Origin: Variovorax sp. OK212
GTDB lineage: Bacteria; Pseudomonadota; Gammaproteobacteria; Burkholderiales; Burkholderiaceae_C
Assembly (NCBI RefSeq): GCF_900112425.1
Contig: NZ_FOLP01000027.1
Span: 1 to 64,000, forward strand
Direction of reading: 5' to 3'
Length of the DNA: 64,000 nt
Each line of letters opens with the position of its first letter. Position 1 is the stretch's first letter. Both the position numbers and the translations under genes were made by a program. The notes under the pieces were generated by a model. That model saw nothing but the letters and a program-made list of their open reading frames with translations, had not been told where the DNA came from and made no database searches. This document shows positions 51,368-60,040 of the stretch, piece after piece.

Positions 51368-52888
51368 ATGACCGACTTGATCAACAATCTCTCGCTCGGC
51401 TTTGCAACGGCCGTGTCGTTGCAGAACATCCTCTACGCATTCATCGGTTGTCTGCTGGGTACGCTGATCGGTGTCCTGCCGGGCATCGGCCCGACGGCGA
51501 CCATTGCCATGTTGCTGCCTGCCACCTACGCGCTGCCGCCGGTAGCGGCGCTGATCATGCTGGCGGGCATCTATTACGGGTCGCAGTACGGCGGATCGAC
51601 CACCGCAATCCTGGTGAACCTGCCTGGAGAGTCTTCTTCCGTGGTCACGGTGATCGACGGCCACCAGATGGCCAAGCAAGGACGTGGAGGGCCTGCGCTC
51701 GCGGCGGCCGGCTTGGGGTCGTTCTTCGCAGGCTGCGTGGGCACGCTGATTCTTGCCGCTTTCGCGCCGCCGCTGACGGAGATCGCCTTCAAGTTCGGTC
51801 CGGCCGAGTATTTTTCGCTGATGATCCTCGGCCTCATCGGCGCCGTGGTGTTGGCATCGGGTTCGCTGATCAAGGCGATCTGCATGATCATGGTCGGGCT
51901 GCTGCTGGGGCTTGTGGGCACTGACGTCAACTCCGGTGTGGCGCGCTACAGCTTCGACATTCCGGAACTAACGGACGGGCTGGGGTTCATCGCGATCGCC
52001 ATGGGTGTGTTCGGCTACGGGGAGATCATTGCCAACTTGGCCAGGCCGGAAGATGAGCGCGAAGTGTTCACAGCGAAGGTCAAGGGCCTGATGCCAACCA
52101 AAGAAGATTTCAAGCATATGTTTCCCGCGGTGCTGCGCGGCACTGCGCTGGGCTCGTCGCTCGGTATCCTGCCTGGCGGCGGGGCACTGCTGTCCGCCTT
52201 CGCTGCGTACACACTTGAAAAGAAGATCAAGCTCAAACCCGGCGAGGTCACTTTCGGAAAGGGCAACATCCGCGGCGTGGCTGGGCCGGAGGCTGCCAAC
52301 AACGCGGGCGCGCAGACCTCGTTCATCCCGATGCTCACGCTGGGCATTCCGCCCAATCCGGTGATGGCGCTGATGGTAGGCGCGATGACCATCCACAACA
52401 TCCAGCCCGGCCCCCAGGTGATGACCAGCAACCCAGAACTTTTCTGGGGTCTGATCGCCTCGATGTGGATAGGCAACTTGATGCTGGTGATTCTGAACCT
52501 GCCGCTCATCGGGCTGTGGATCAAGCTGCTGACGATTCCCTATCGCTGGCTGTTCCCGGCCATCGTGCTGTTCTGCGCGATCGGCGTGTACTCGACCAAC
52601 AACAACGTCTTCGACATCTGGCTCGTGGCCATCTTCGGCGTGGTGGGCTATACCTTCATCAAGCTGGGATGCGAGCCCGCGCCGCTGCTGCTGGGCCTGA
52701 TCCTCGGGCCGATGATGGAAGAGAACCTGCGCCGCGCGCTGCTATTGTCGCGCGGTGACTGGAGCGTGTTCGTGACGCGGCCGATCTCGGCGGGGTTGCT
52801 GGTTGCCGCGGTCATCCTGATGTTGATCGTGCTGCTGCCTTCTATACGTTCCAAGCGTGAGGAAGCGTTCGTGGAAGAAAGCTCATAG
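51368..52888 (+). CDS. tctA: TctA large membrane subunit of a tripartite tricarboxylate transporter
   Basis: A 506-residue permease with about eleven membrane helices. Family motifs include LIGVLPGIGPTATIAMLLP, GIYYGSQYGGSTTAIL and a second copy in LGILPGGGALLSAF, with NNAGAQTSFIPMLTLGIP. Full length. TctA-TctB normally need a periplasmic binding protein (TctC) for substrate capture; none is encoded nearby, so an unlinked TctC must serve, as often in Burkholderiales. The substrate is a carboxylate or similar organic acid, not definable from sequence. Confidence 0.94.
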   Translation: MTDLINNLSLGFATAVSLQNILYAFIGCLLGTLIGVLPGIGPTATIAMLLPATYALPPVAALIMLAGIYYGSQYGGSTTAILVNLPGESSSVVTVIDGHQMAKQGRGGPALAAAGLGSFFAGCVGTLILAAFAPPLTEIAFKFGPAEYFSLMILGLIGAVVLASGSLIKAICMIMVGLLLGLVGTDVNSGVARYSFDIPELTDGLGFIAIAMGVFGYGEIIANLARPEDEREVFTAKVKGLMPTKEDFKHMFPAVLRGTALGSSLGILPGGGALLSAFAAYTLEKKIKLKPGEVTFGKGNIRGVAGPEAANNAGAQTSFIPMLTLGIPPNPVMALMVGAMTIHNIQPGPQVMTSNPELFWGLIASMWIGNLMLVILNLPLIGLWIKLLTIPYRWLFPAIVLFCAIGVYSTNNNVFDIWLVAIFGVVGYTFIKLGCEPAPLLLGLILGPMMEENLRRALLLSRGDWSVFVTRPISAGLLVAAVILMLIVLLPSIRSKREEAFVEESS

Positions 52889-53047
52889 CTCACGTCGATT
52901 CAAATGGCTTGTCAGCTCAAGTCGGGAGGACGTACGCTTCTGCGTTCGACCGAGTGCAATTGCCAGCCTCAGGATGGCGCGGGCGAACATTCTTTGATCG
53001 ACCATTGAGATGACAGAGGGCGCTGCGCTTTGATCGGGCGCCAATTC

Positions 53048-53340
53048 TTATTTGCCGCGTTCATCGCCTGCCGGTGTTTCAGGCGTCGCATGATGCTTTG
53101 GCGCTGCGCCCGCTTGGGGGGCGGGAGCAAGGTCTCCAGCAAGCACCTCGGCCCAATCACGCATGGCCGTATCGAGGTAAGGCGCGAAATCGTCGGCGTT
53201 CGTTCCTGCGCGGCGTGCAGGATCTTGACCCACGTGTGCTGCACTCGAACTGCCTGTGGTGCACACCAGGTCTGACGGGCTTGGGCTGAGCGGGCGACGG
53301 GTCCCGCGCTGACACTACGGACAAGGGCACCGAAGTGGAG
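53048..53340 (-). pseudogene. Decayed copy of the first gene in the window
   Basis: The last 70 codons read TGSSSAAHVGQDPARRAGTNAD and FAPY...AMRDWAEVLAG, matching the protein encoded at 140-490 (TGSSSPAYMGQEAAHRAGLNAD, AMRDWAEVLGG). Upstream the similarity continues in another frame (SAGPVARSAQARQ against KAGFVHRRAERAA), so there is at least one frameshift near 53266, and the N-terminus is missing. Confidence 0.7.
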
Positions 53341-53548
53341 GGCTCTCTGAACCTGTGTTGTCAAACCATCGAAAGATGCGCGAACGGTAGTCTCTGGTCG
53401 TTCGCACGTGCAGAAATCCCGTCGTGGCGACGCCCAAGTCGTTGACTGGAATCCCTGCCGCCCTAAGCGCGCTCAGCTCCGCATCTGGGCTCGTCTCATA
53501 GGGTAGCTTGAGGGTGGTAGTGGGTCGGTGATAGGTGCCCTTGTTCAT
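53315..53548 (-). CDS. Hypothetical small protein
   Basis: A 77-residue frame: MNKGTYHRPTTTLKLPYETS, then LRAAGIPVNDLGVATTGFLHV and RIFRWFDNTGSES. ACGAGGCACGACG gives a fair ribosome site before the ATG at 53548. The end overlaps the decayed gene at 53048-53340, so the real C-terminus may be lost. No family recognised. Confidence 0.4.
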   Translation of the reverse strand: MNKGTYHRPTTTLKLPYETSPDAELSALRAAGIPVNDLGVATTGFLHVRTTRDYRSRIFRWFDNTGSESPPLRCPCP

Positions 53549-53599
53549 CGTCGTGCCTCGTCATTCTTTTGGGCGTGAGTTGATCGCGACGCGTCGGCC

Positions 53600-53735
53600 C
53601 CATCAATCCTGCTTTTATGTGAGGCGCTCGGAACACGTTTCGCTCTTTTGGGCTATTCGTGCTGAAGGAACTGCTTTGGGCGTGGGGGCAACGCCTAGGT
53701 GAAGAGCCCGGTCAATGGCTCTCTTGGTGCGCAGG
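53600..53735 (+). pseudogene. 3' end of a decayed autotransporter gene
   Basis: The nucleotides around 53675-53735 (TAGGTGAAGAGCCCGGTCAA, then GGCTC and GGTG.GC.GGTGA) match the last codons of the autotransporter at 36440-42100 (AAGGTGAAGAGTTCGGTCAA, GGCTC, GGTGTGCGGGTGA). The reconstructed protein end is close to SSVNGSLGVxV. An in-frame TAG and missing upstream sequence show it is a remnant. Confidence 0.65.
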
Positions 53736-54192
53736 TGACGTAGTAGCCGGGAGGGCAGCGCGTGGTAAGGCGCCCGCATCCCGAAATGGAGGCCGCGCGC
53801 CAGCATGCGCGCCTGAGGTGGCAATGCAAGCAACGGTCGAAGCACCCGCCTTGACGCCGATTGAGCGACGAGTCAGGAGCGGAAGCCGACGCGGCGATGG
53901 TCGGCTGCCGCCTGCGCTGGCGCCACACTCGAATGAATTCAGTGACGCCCGAGCGGGGCGCCACTGTAACTTGCCGCCTTGCTCTCGACATGCAGCGGGC
54001 GAGCCGCCCGTCGTCCGTGCTCCCAGGTGGTTTCGTCTCGTCGCGCCTGCTGCTGGACGGCGCCGAAGTACACGAGCGTCTCGCGTGTGATTGTTGCAAA
54101 TGTTGCAAAAACGTTCATCCCGAAGGTTATAGACGCGCTTTTAGTAACGATTAGTCTCCAAATTCCAACGAATAACGATCGGAGACATCAGC
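53736..54192. other. Promoter region of the cupin-like gene plus featureless DNA
   Basis: No gene is supported in 53736-54085. The last 100 bases are AT-richer and hold a direct repeat TGTTGCAAA-TGTTGCAAA (54092-54109), then TTAGTAACGATTAG and a GATCGGAGAC ribosome site before the ATG at 54193. Confidence 0.45.
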
Positions 54193-55152
54193 ATGATTCC
54201 TTGCTTGCGAAACCCGCACTTGGGTCGGCATTCCGCGTCTGGCTTGATCCGCCATGGCGACGCACGGGCGTGGGGACAACTCAATGTCCAGCCATTCGCC
54301 TTTCAGCATTCCCTGTCCAGTCATCCTCTTCTGTCCATCGAGCGATTGGCGCGCCTTTCCGAGCGCGCCTTCGACCGTGACCACTACAAGCGCTACTTCA
54401 CGCCTTGCGAGCTGAGGGTGCCGCGCGAGCAACTGAAAAAGCAGTTTCGGGAAAGCATCGAGCAGATTGGCGAAAACGGGAAGTGGGTGGCACTCCACTA
54501 CATCGACGAGATGGACCCTGAATATGCAGACCTGTTCGACCTGCTGCTGGCCGACATCGAGGAAATCATCGAGATTCCGGTGCGAAGCCAGATGACCTGG
54601 GGGAGCCTATCGGTGTTCATGAGCGCGCCCGGCCTTGCCGTGCCCTACCACTTCGACCACGAGACCAACTTCCTCATGCAGATCAGTGGGGAGAAAGACC
54701 TGCACCTGTATCCCCGAGAGCACGGCAGCCTCACCGCGCCTGAGATCGAGGACTTCTACCGCCACAACCCAGTCGCCGGCATCTACCGCGAGGAGCTCGA
54801 GCAAGCCGCGACCGCTTTCCTGCTCAAACCAGGAATCGGTGTGCATCATCCGCCGCTGGCACCGCATCGGATTCGGAACCGAGATGACGTTTCAGTGAGC
54901 CTGTCGGTGTACTTTTCGATGCCGGAGATGGAGGAGCGTGGGCACGTCTACCAAGCGAACTACTGCATGCGAAAGCTCGGGCTTCGCCCCCGAGCCCCAG
55001 GCGAATCCGCGCTTGCTGATGGCATGAAAATCAAATTCATGCGTGCGTTGTCGACCTCGCACCCGCGCACCCATGACGAGCTTCTCTACTCCGGCGTGTC
55101 TCGCCTTGCCGCGCCCTTCAAGTGGGCCAAACAGCTGCGGCAACGGGCCTAG
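54193..55152 (+). CDS. JmjC/cupin_8-like oxygenase-type protein
   Basis: A 319-residue protein with a JmjC-like cupin core. FHFD motif: VPYHFDHETNFLMQISGEKDLHLYP gives the His-x-Asp iron ligands (His153-type position) and the following strand; the distal ligand is in VHHPPLAPHRIRN. A 2-oxoglutarate/Fe(II) hydroxylase is the expected chemistry, though proteins of this group in bacteria are often annotated as cupin-like regulators and the substrate is unknown. Start ATG at 54193 after CGGAGACATCAGC. A decayed relative follows immediately downstream. Confidence 0.75.
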   Translation: MIPCLRNPHLGRHSASGLIRHGDARAWGQLNVQPFAFQHSLSSHPLLSIERLARLSERAFDRDHYKRYFTPCELRVPREQLKKQFRESIEQIGENGKWVALHYIDEMDPEYADLFDLLLADIEEIIEIPVRSQMTWGSLSVFMSAPGLAVPYHFDHETNFLMQISGEKDLHLYPREHGSLTAPEIEDFYRHNPVAGIYREELEQAATAFLLKPGIGVHHPPLAPHRIRNRDDVSVSLSVYFSMPEMEERGHVYQANYCMRKLGLRPRAPGESALADGMKIKFMRALSTSHPRTHDELLYSGVSRLAAPFKWAKQLRQRA

Positions 55153-55223
55153 GGACAATTCCGCTGCCAGTGGCCCATGCGCCTTTGAATCGACCCCATC
55201 TAGACAACGACAGAGTTATACGA

Positions 55224-56206
55224 ATGCTTATCCAGAATTCGCCTTCACAGCAGCACGCGACGCTCAATCAGGCGCATGGGTCGAACCGAGACAACAATCC
55301 GAGTCCCACAGTATCTGGCCTGCGAACAAGTCGGATTTCAGCCTCAACCACATCAGCCCACTCAGGCTCAATTTCCACGAGCATCCGTTGTTGCAGCTAT
55401 CGGCGCTGGCGGACCTTGCCAAGTACCTGGCCCCGTTGAAGCAATGCCGTTTCGTGCGCCCGGGCATCACGCAGGCATCAAATTTCGAGCACGATGCCCA
55501 GGATCCACTCGGCAAGAGCATCCACGAGTGTTCGAACGCATCCACGAGCCGGAGTCCTGGGTGGCGCTCTGCAACATCGAGACGCATCCCGTGTACGCTG
55601 CATTGCTACACCAGATCATCGACGCGGTGCGCTCTGAGATCGAGCGAGAAGCCAGGCATCTTCCTGGTAACGGGCTTTATCTTCCTGTCGGCGCCACCCT
55701 CCATCACGCCGTTTCACATTGACCGCGAGAACGACTTCTGGCTGCAGCCCATGGTCGCAAGACTATGAGCGTGTGGGACCGAAACGACCGCACGGTCGTG
55801 GGTGCGCCGGCTGTGGACGACTTCATCGTCGGACGAACGCTCGAAGGCGTGCGCCTGAAAGAAGAGTATCGCTCGCGCGGCTTCCACTTTGACACCACGC
55901 CGGGCGGTGGCATTTACTTTCCAAGCACCATGCCGCACCTGACTCGTTCCGAGCCACCTTGGGTCACGGCCAATGACGGCGTGTCGGTGTCGCTGGGGGT
56001 GGCGTTCTACACCTCAGTCACCCGGCGCCATGCGCCATGCACAGGTAGATCAGGCGAACCGCTTTCTGCGAAGGGCACTAGAGGTTTCGCCCGCAGCGCT
56101 GGGGCAATCGGACCTGCGCGACACGCTGAAGGTGCCGTTCGGGCACCTGCTAGGTGCTGCGCGCTACAAGCGGTTCAACAATCCGGAGCCATTGGGCGCG
56201 TACTGA
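55224..56206 (+). pseudogene. Decayed second JmjC/cupin-like gene
   Basis: Protein pieces in successive frames line up with the intact upstream paralogue: LNFHEHPLLQLSALADLAKYL; then FERIHEPESWVALCNIETHPVYAALL; then PFHIDRENDFWLQ with the His-x-Asp ligand; then MSVWDRNDRTVVG and GGGIYFPSTMPHLTRSE with the distal His; and finally HAQVDQANRFLRRALEVSP to AARYKRFNNPEPLGAY. At least four frameshifts are needed. The order of domains is complete, so it was once a full gene. Confidence 0.8.
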
Positions 56207-56634
56207 CCTGGCACGCGTAGCGTCCGTCCGACGAATCGTCGAAAACGCACCACGCTGCTCTACGTAGCTCTGAGCATGGCCTGCGCGCGTTGGATGGTGG
56301 ACGCTGGCGTGAAGAATTCCAATGTCCGGTTTGCGGACGTCGGCGTCGCTGTGAGGAACGCCGGCAGAGTCAACCCATCACGTCCATTTTTGCTGTCGGG
56401 TCGAAACGTCTTCATTCACGTTTCTTGTAGATCACCGGAGCTTGCCGAAAGCTACTATGTGTCTTATGTTAAGTTTAATCGCGCTCAGACAACTTTGAGC
56501 CACGCGCTTGGGCCGTTCTCGGCGGACGATTTGTGCCGGCACCGAGCGCGCCTCACCGTGAGGTGGCCATACGCCACGATCTGCCCTCTCGGAGCCATAC
56601 TGGCCCAAGCGCAGGGGACTCCAACAGCTTGCGC
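56207..56634. other. Intergenic stretch without a supported gene
   Basis: About 430 bases. A frame from 56276 is open to 56755 but runs antisense into the LysR gene and has no family resemblance. Part of the stretch (56440-56490) is AT-rich. Confidence 0.4.
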
Positions 56635-57573
56635 TCATTCGCCGGCTTTTGCGGCGGCCATCGAATGGGGAAGCCGCGCCAGCAGCGTGTCGATCACCAC
56701 GCGCACTTTCATGGGGAGGGTGCGCATGCGCGGCCAGACCGCATGCAGCTCGTAGCCGAAGGGCTCGGGCTCGTCGAACACGCGCACCAACCGCCCCGCG
56801 GCGACGTGGCCCGCAGCCATCCAGACCGGCACGCGCGCCAGACCCCAGCCCGCGACGGCGCCGTCCATCACCACGTCGAGCGCATCGCAGACGAAGCGCG
56901 ATTCGACCTCGAACGGGACCGATGCAGCGGCGCCGTCGGCGGAGGCGAAGCGCCAGGGCTGTCGCCACCCCTGGCGCGCATAGCCCACGAAGCGATGCGA
57001 TTCGCGTTGCACCAGCAGATCGTCGAACGAGGTCGGCCGTGAATGCTTCGCAAGATAGCCGGGTGACGCATAGACGGCCATCACTTGCCGCCCCAGCGGC
57101 CGCGCCGCCAGCGTGGTGCTGTCGTCAAGCACGCCGCTGCGGATGGCCAGGTCGATGCCCTCCTCGATCAGGTCGGCCCGCCGGTCGCTGTAGGCGATGT
57201 CGAAGCTCAGCTGCGGATACCGCTCCCCCAGTTCGAACAGCAGCGGCGCGATCAGCAGCCGCCCGATGATGACGGGCATGGTGAGCCGCAAGCGCCCGAC
57301 GGGTTCCTGCCGCCCGGCCTCCAGCTCTTCGCCCGCAGCTGCTAACTCGGCCAATGCCCGCCGGCAGCGTTCGTAGTAGGCGTGCCCCTGCTGCGTCAGC
57401 GCATGGCTGCGCGTGGTGCGGTGAAAGAGCCGTGTGTCGAGCCGGGCTTCAAGCCGGGCCACGCTCTTGCTCACCGCGGACCGTGTGAGCTTCAGCTTGT
57501 CGGCCGCCACGGAGAAATTGCCGGCCTCGGCCACCGCCACGAAGACTTCAATGCCGTCCAGGGGTTCGCTCAT
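56635..57573 (-). CDS. LysR-family regulator
   Basis: A 312-residue LysR-type regulator: an N-terminal HTH (VFVAVAEAGNFSVAADKLKLTRSAVSKSVARLEARLDTRLFHRTTR) and a substrate-binding domain of two lobes (PVGRLRLTMPVIIGRLLIAPLL, DLAIRSGVLDDSTTLAARPLG). It is divergent from the oxidoreductase gene at 57681 with a 107-base gap containing two overlapping palindromes. The usual LysR arrangement suggests it activates that gene and represses its own. Confidence 0.93.
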   Translation of the reverse strand: MSEPLDGIEVFVAVAEAGNFSVAADKLKLTRSAVSKSVARLEARLDTRLFHRTTRSHALTQQGHAYYERCRRALAELAAAGEELEAGRQEPVGRLRLTMPVIIGRLLIAPLLFELGERYPQLSFDIAYSDRRADLIEEGIDLAIRSGVLDDSTTLAARPLGRQVMAVYASPGYLAKHSRPTSFDDLLVQRESHRFVGYARQGWRQPWRFASADGAAASVPFEVESRFVCDALDVVMDGAVAGWGLARVPVWMAAGHVAAGRLVRVFDEPEPFGYELHAVWPRMRTLPMKVRVVIDTLLARLPHSMAAAKAGE

Positions 57574-57575
57574 TG

Positions 57576-57602
57576 GCGAATTGTATTCGCTGATCTAGCG
57601 AA
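57576..57602. promoter_or_regulatory. Interlocking LysR-type operator
   Basis: GCGAA-TTGTA-TTCGC (57576-57590) and TTCGCT-GATCT-AGCGAA (57586-57602) share the central TTCGC half-site. The first starts 3 bases upstream of the LysR start codon, so binding would cover the divergent promoters. Assignment by position and symmetry. Confidence 0.55.
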
Positions 57603-57680
57603 AAAGACGATCCACCAGGGAAGGTTGCGCACCAATAGGATGAAGCACATCCACAACATCCATTGAAAGTGGTGCCCGCA

Positions 57681-58694
57681 ATGACAAGAACGATGCAACG
57701 TTGGCAGATCGAATCCCTGGACCTGCGCAGCCTGAAACAGGTCGAAGCCCCGAAGCCCACGCCTGCCCTCGGGCAGATCCTGGTCCGCACGCAGGCGGTG
57801 TCACTGAACTACCGCGATTTGATGATCACGGGCGGCACCTACGCGTGGGCGCCGCCCCTGCCCTTCACGCCCTGCTCCGATCTGGCCGGCGTCGTGGAGG
57901 TCGTGGGACCGGGCGTGACACGCTGGAAAGGCGGCGAGCAAATCATCAGCACCTTCGTGGCGGGCTGGCTCGACGGCAAGACGCCCACCGGCACCTTCTC
58001 GCTCGGCGGCCCCGGTCCGGGCGCGCTCGCCTCGCATGTGCTGATCGACGAGCAATGGGCCGTCGAGGCGCCCCGAACGCTGAATGCCGACCAGGCCTCG
58101 ACCCTGCCCTGCGCCGCACTGACGGCGTGGTTCTCCTACTTCGAGGAAGGTTCGCTCAAGGCCGGCGACACGGTGCTGATCCATGGCACGGGCGGCGTCG
58201 CGCTGTTCGGCCTGCAGTTCGCGCGGATGCACGGCGCGACGGTGATCGTCGTGTCCGGCGGCGCCGGCAAGCGCGACAAGGCGCTGGCGCTCGGCGCCTC
58301 GCATGTCATCGCACGCGACGCCGACTGGCCAGCCGAAGTCAGGCGTCTGACTGAGGGTCGCGGAGCCGATCACGTGCTGGAGACGGTAGGCGGCACCAAC
58401 CTCGCCCGCTCGCTGAGCGCCGTGGCGCAAGGCGGACGGATCTCGCTTATCGGGGTGATCGAAGGCGGCAGCGTCGAGACGCAGGCCATCGACTTCATCC
58501 GCAGCCGGGCGGTGCTTCAAGGCATCAGCGTGGGGCATCGCCGCGCGCTGCAGGACATGGTCCGCGCCATCGACGCGACCAGGCTGAAGCCCGTCATCGA
58601 CAAGGTCTACGGCTTTGCGGACGTGCCGGCGGCCTTCGAGCAACTGCAGCGCGGCGCGTTCGGCAAGGTCGTGGTTTCGCTCGGTGGGGGCTGA
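57681..58694 (+). CDS. Medium-chain dehydrogenase/quinone-oxidoreductase-type NAD(P) enzyme
   Basis: A 337-residue MDR-superfamily oxidoreductase. NYRDLMITGG and PFTPCSDLAGVVEVVGPGV mark the GroES-like domain; VLIHGTGGVALFGLQFARMHGA is the Rossmann nucleotide fold. The catalytic zinc ligands of alcohol dehydrogenases are absent (no GHE motif), so it belongs to the zinc-free branch that reduces carbonyls or quinones. The substrate is unknown. ATG at 57681 chosen; a TTG at 57663 lies in frame. Regulated by the divergent LysR protein. Confidence 0.88.
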   Translation: MTRTMQRWQIESLDLRSLKQVEAPKPTPALGQILVRTQAVSLNYRDLMITGGTYAWAPPLPFTPCSDLAGVVEVVGPGVTRWKGGEQIISTFVAGWLDGKTPTGTFSLGGPGPGALASHVLIDEQWAVEAPRTLNADQASTLPCAALTAWFSYFEEGSLKAGDTVLIHGTGGVALFGLQFARMHGATVIVVSGGAGKRDKALALGASHVIARDADWPAEVRRLTEGRGADHVLETVGGTNLARSLSAVAQGGRISLIGVIEGGSVETQAIDFIRSRAVLQGISVGHRRALQDMVRAIDATRLKPVIDKVYGFADVPAAFEQLQRGAFGKVVVSLGGG

Positions 58695-58880
58695 CCGACA
58701 GTCCGTCGATGCCTGCCGTGAAATGGGGCTTACCAGCCGCTGATCGCCTGGTAGCAATGAGGCGGGATCGGCGATCCATGGCGCGCGTCCCCGAATCAGC
58801 ATGCTTCGCGTCGAGACACCGTCAAAGCCGGCTGTGAACGCCGCGGCTCCTGCTGCACGAGCGAGCCATAACCGTAGTCT

Positions 58881-58899
58881 CGATAAATTGCGATTATCG
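58881..58899 (+). promoter_or_regulatory. Palindrome upstream of the kfrA-like gene
   Basis: CGATAA-ATTGCGA-TTATCG lies 29 bases before the start in an AT-rich stretch. KfrA proteins bind and repress their own promoters, so this is a plausible operator. Confidence 0.45.
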
Positions 58900-58927
58900 T
58901 TGGTGAGAGTAACGAAAGAGCGCCGAG

Positions 58928-60040
58928 ATGGAAATGGATAGTTCGAGGGGCATCACGCAAGCCCAGGTCTGGGGTGCGGCCGATGCGATCCTGATCGAGG
59001 GGCAACGCCCGACGATCGAAAGGATTCGCCAGCGCCTGGGCCGAGGTTCGCCGAACACGGTGGGCCCGATGGTCGAGCGCTGGTTCGCAACGCTCGGAAA
59101 AAGACTCGGAAATGGGCTCAATGGCCCCGGAGCCGCATCCAACGACGAGGCTGGCCAACAAGTCCCTCTGCCCATCCTGTGCGCGGCCACGCAGCTTTGG
59201 CAATCGGCCCGCGCCGAGGCCGACCAATCCCTTCGCCAAGAAAGCGAGGCCGGCCGCCGACAGCTTGAGCTTGAGGAGGCTTTGCTGCAGGAAGCGGCCG
59301 CCGCATTGCGCACCCGAGAGCAAGCCTTCGAGAGCAACCGCAGCCAGCTGGAAGCGGCACTCGCGAGTTCGCAGCACGCCGTGACCACGCTGCGTGAGCA
59401 ACTGGAGGCGGCGAGCCAGCGCGCCGCGGCCGTAGACCAAGTGGCCGAGAAGCTGCGCAAACAGCTCGACGACGCCGGCACCCAGAGGGATCGTCTCAAG
59501 GAGGAACACGCCGCCGCCTTGGTTGCACGAGACCGCTTAGCGCTTGAGGCCGAAGAACGGCACATCGCGAACGAACGCCGTCTCCTTGCAGAGGTCGACC
59601 GTTCGCGCGAGGAAACCAAGCGCACCGCGCAGGCAGCCCTCCAGTCCGCGACCCGCGACCAGGCTGCACTGGCAAAGTCTGCCGAGCAGCTTTCCGCCGT
59701 ACGAGATCAGCTCGCTGAGGAGCAGCGCGCCGCGCGCACCGAGAGTGCAACCGCGAAGGCCGAGACCGTGGCAGCGCGCGCCGCAGCCACCGACGCGTCG
59801 AATGCGCAGGCCAGCGCCGAGCAGCAGTTGCGCGAGCAGACGGGTACCCTCACCCTGGCTCACGCAGAGCTCGGTCACGCCCTTGCACGGCTGCAGGAGA
59901 TGCACGCGCTGCATGCCCGGGAAACAGAAGCGCATGAGGCCACGCGACAGATGCTGCAACGCGCGATGGGTACAGCCGCCCCGCCCAAGGCCAGTGTCAA
60001 CGCAATCAGTGCCCCAGCGCGGTCGCCGCGCAAGCGCTGA
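58928..60040 (+). CDS. KfrA-like DNA-binding coiled-coil protein
   Basis: A 370-residue protein. Residues about 8-65 form the KfrA N-terminal DNA-binding domain (ITQAQVWGAADAILIEGQRPTIERIRQRLGRGSPNTVGPMVERW). Residues about 90-340 are a long coiled coil rich in Ala, Glu, Gln and Arg. A short basic tail ends PARSPRKR. KfrA proteins are plasmid-borne nucleoid-like factors that help partition and are autoregulated. Its presence suggests that this part of the window is also, or was, plasmid DNA. An in-frame ATG at 58934 is an alternative start. Confidence 0.88.
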   Translation: MEMDSSRGITQAQVWGAADAILIEGQRPTIERIRQRLGRGSPNTVGPMVERWFATLGKRLGNGLNGPGAASNDEAGQQVPLPILCAATQLWQSARAEADQSLRQESEAGRRQLELEEALLQEAAAALRTREQAFESNRSQLEAALASSQHAVTTLREQLEAASQRAAAVDQVAEKLRKQLDDAGTQRDRLKEEHAAALVARDRLALEAEERHIANERRLLAEVDRSREETKRTAQAALQSATRDQAALAKSAEQLSAVRDQLAEEQRAARTESATAKAETVAARAAATDASNAQASAEQQLREQTGTLTLAHAELGHALARLQEMHALHARETEAHEATRQMLQRAMGTAAPPKASVNAISAPARSPRKR

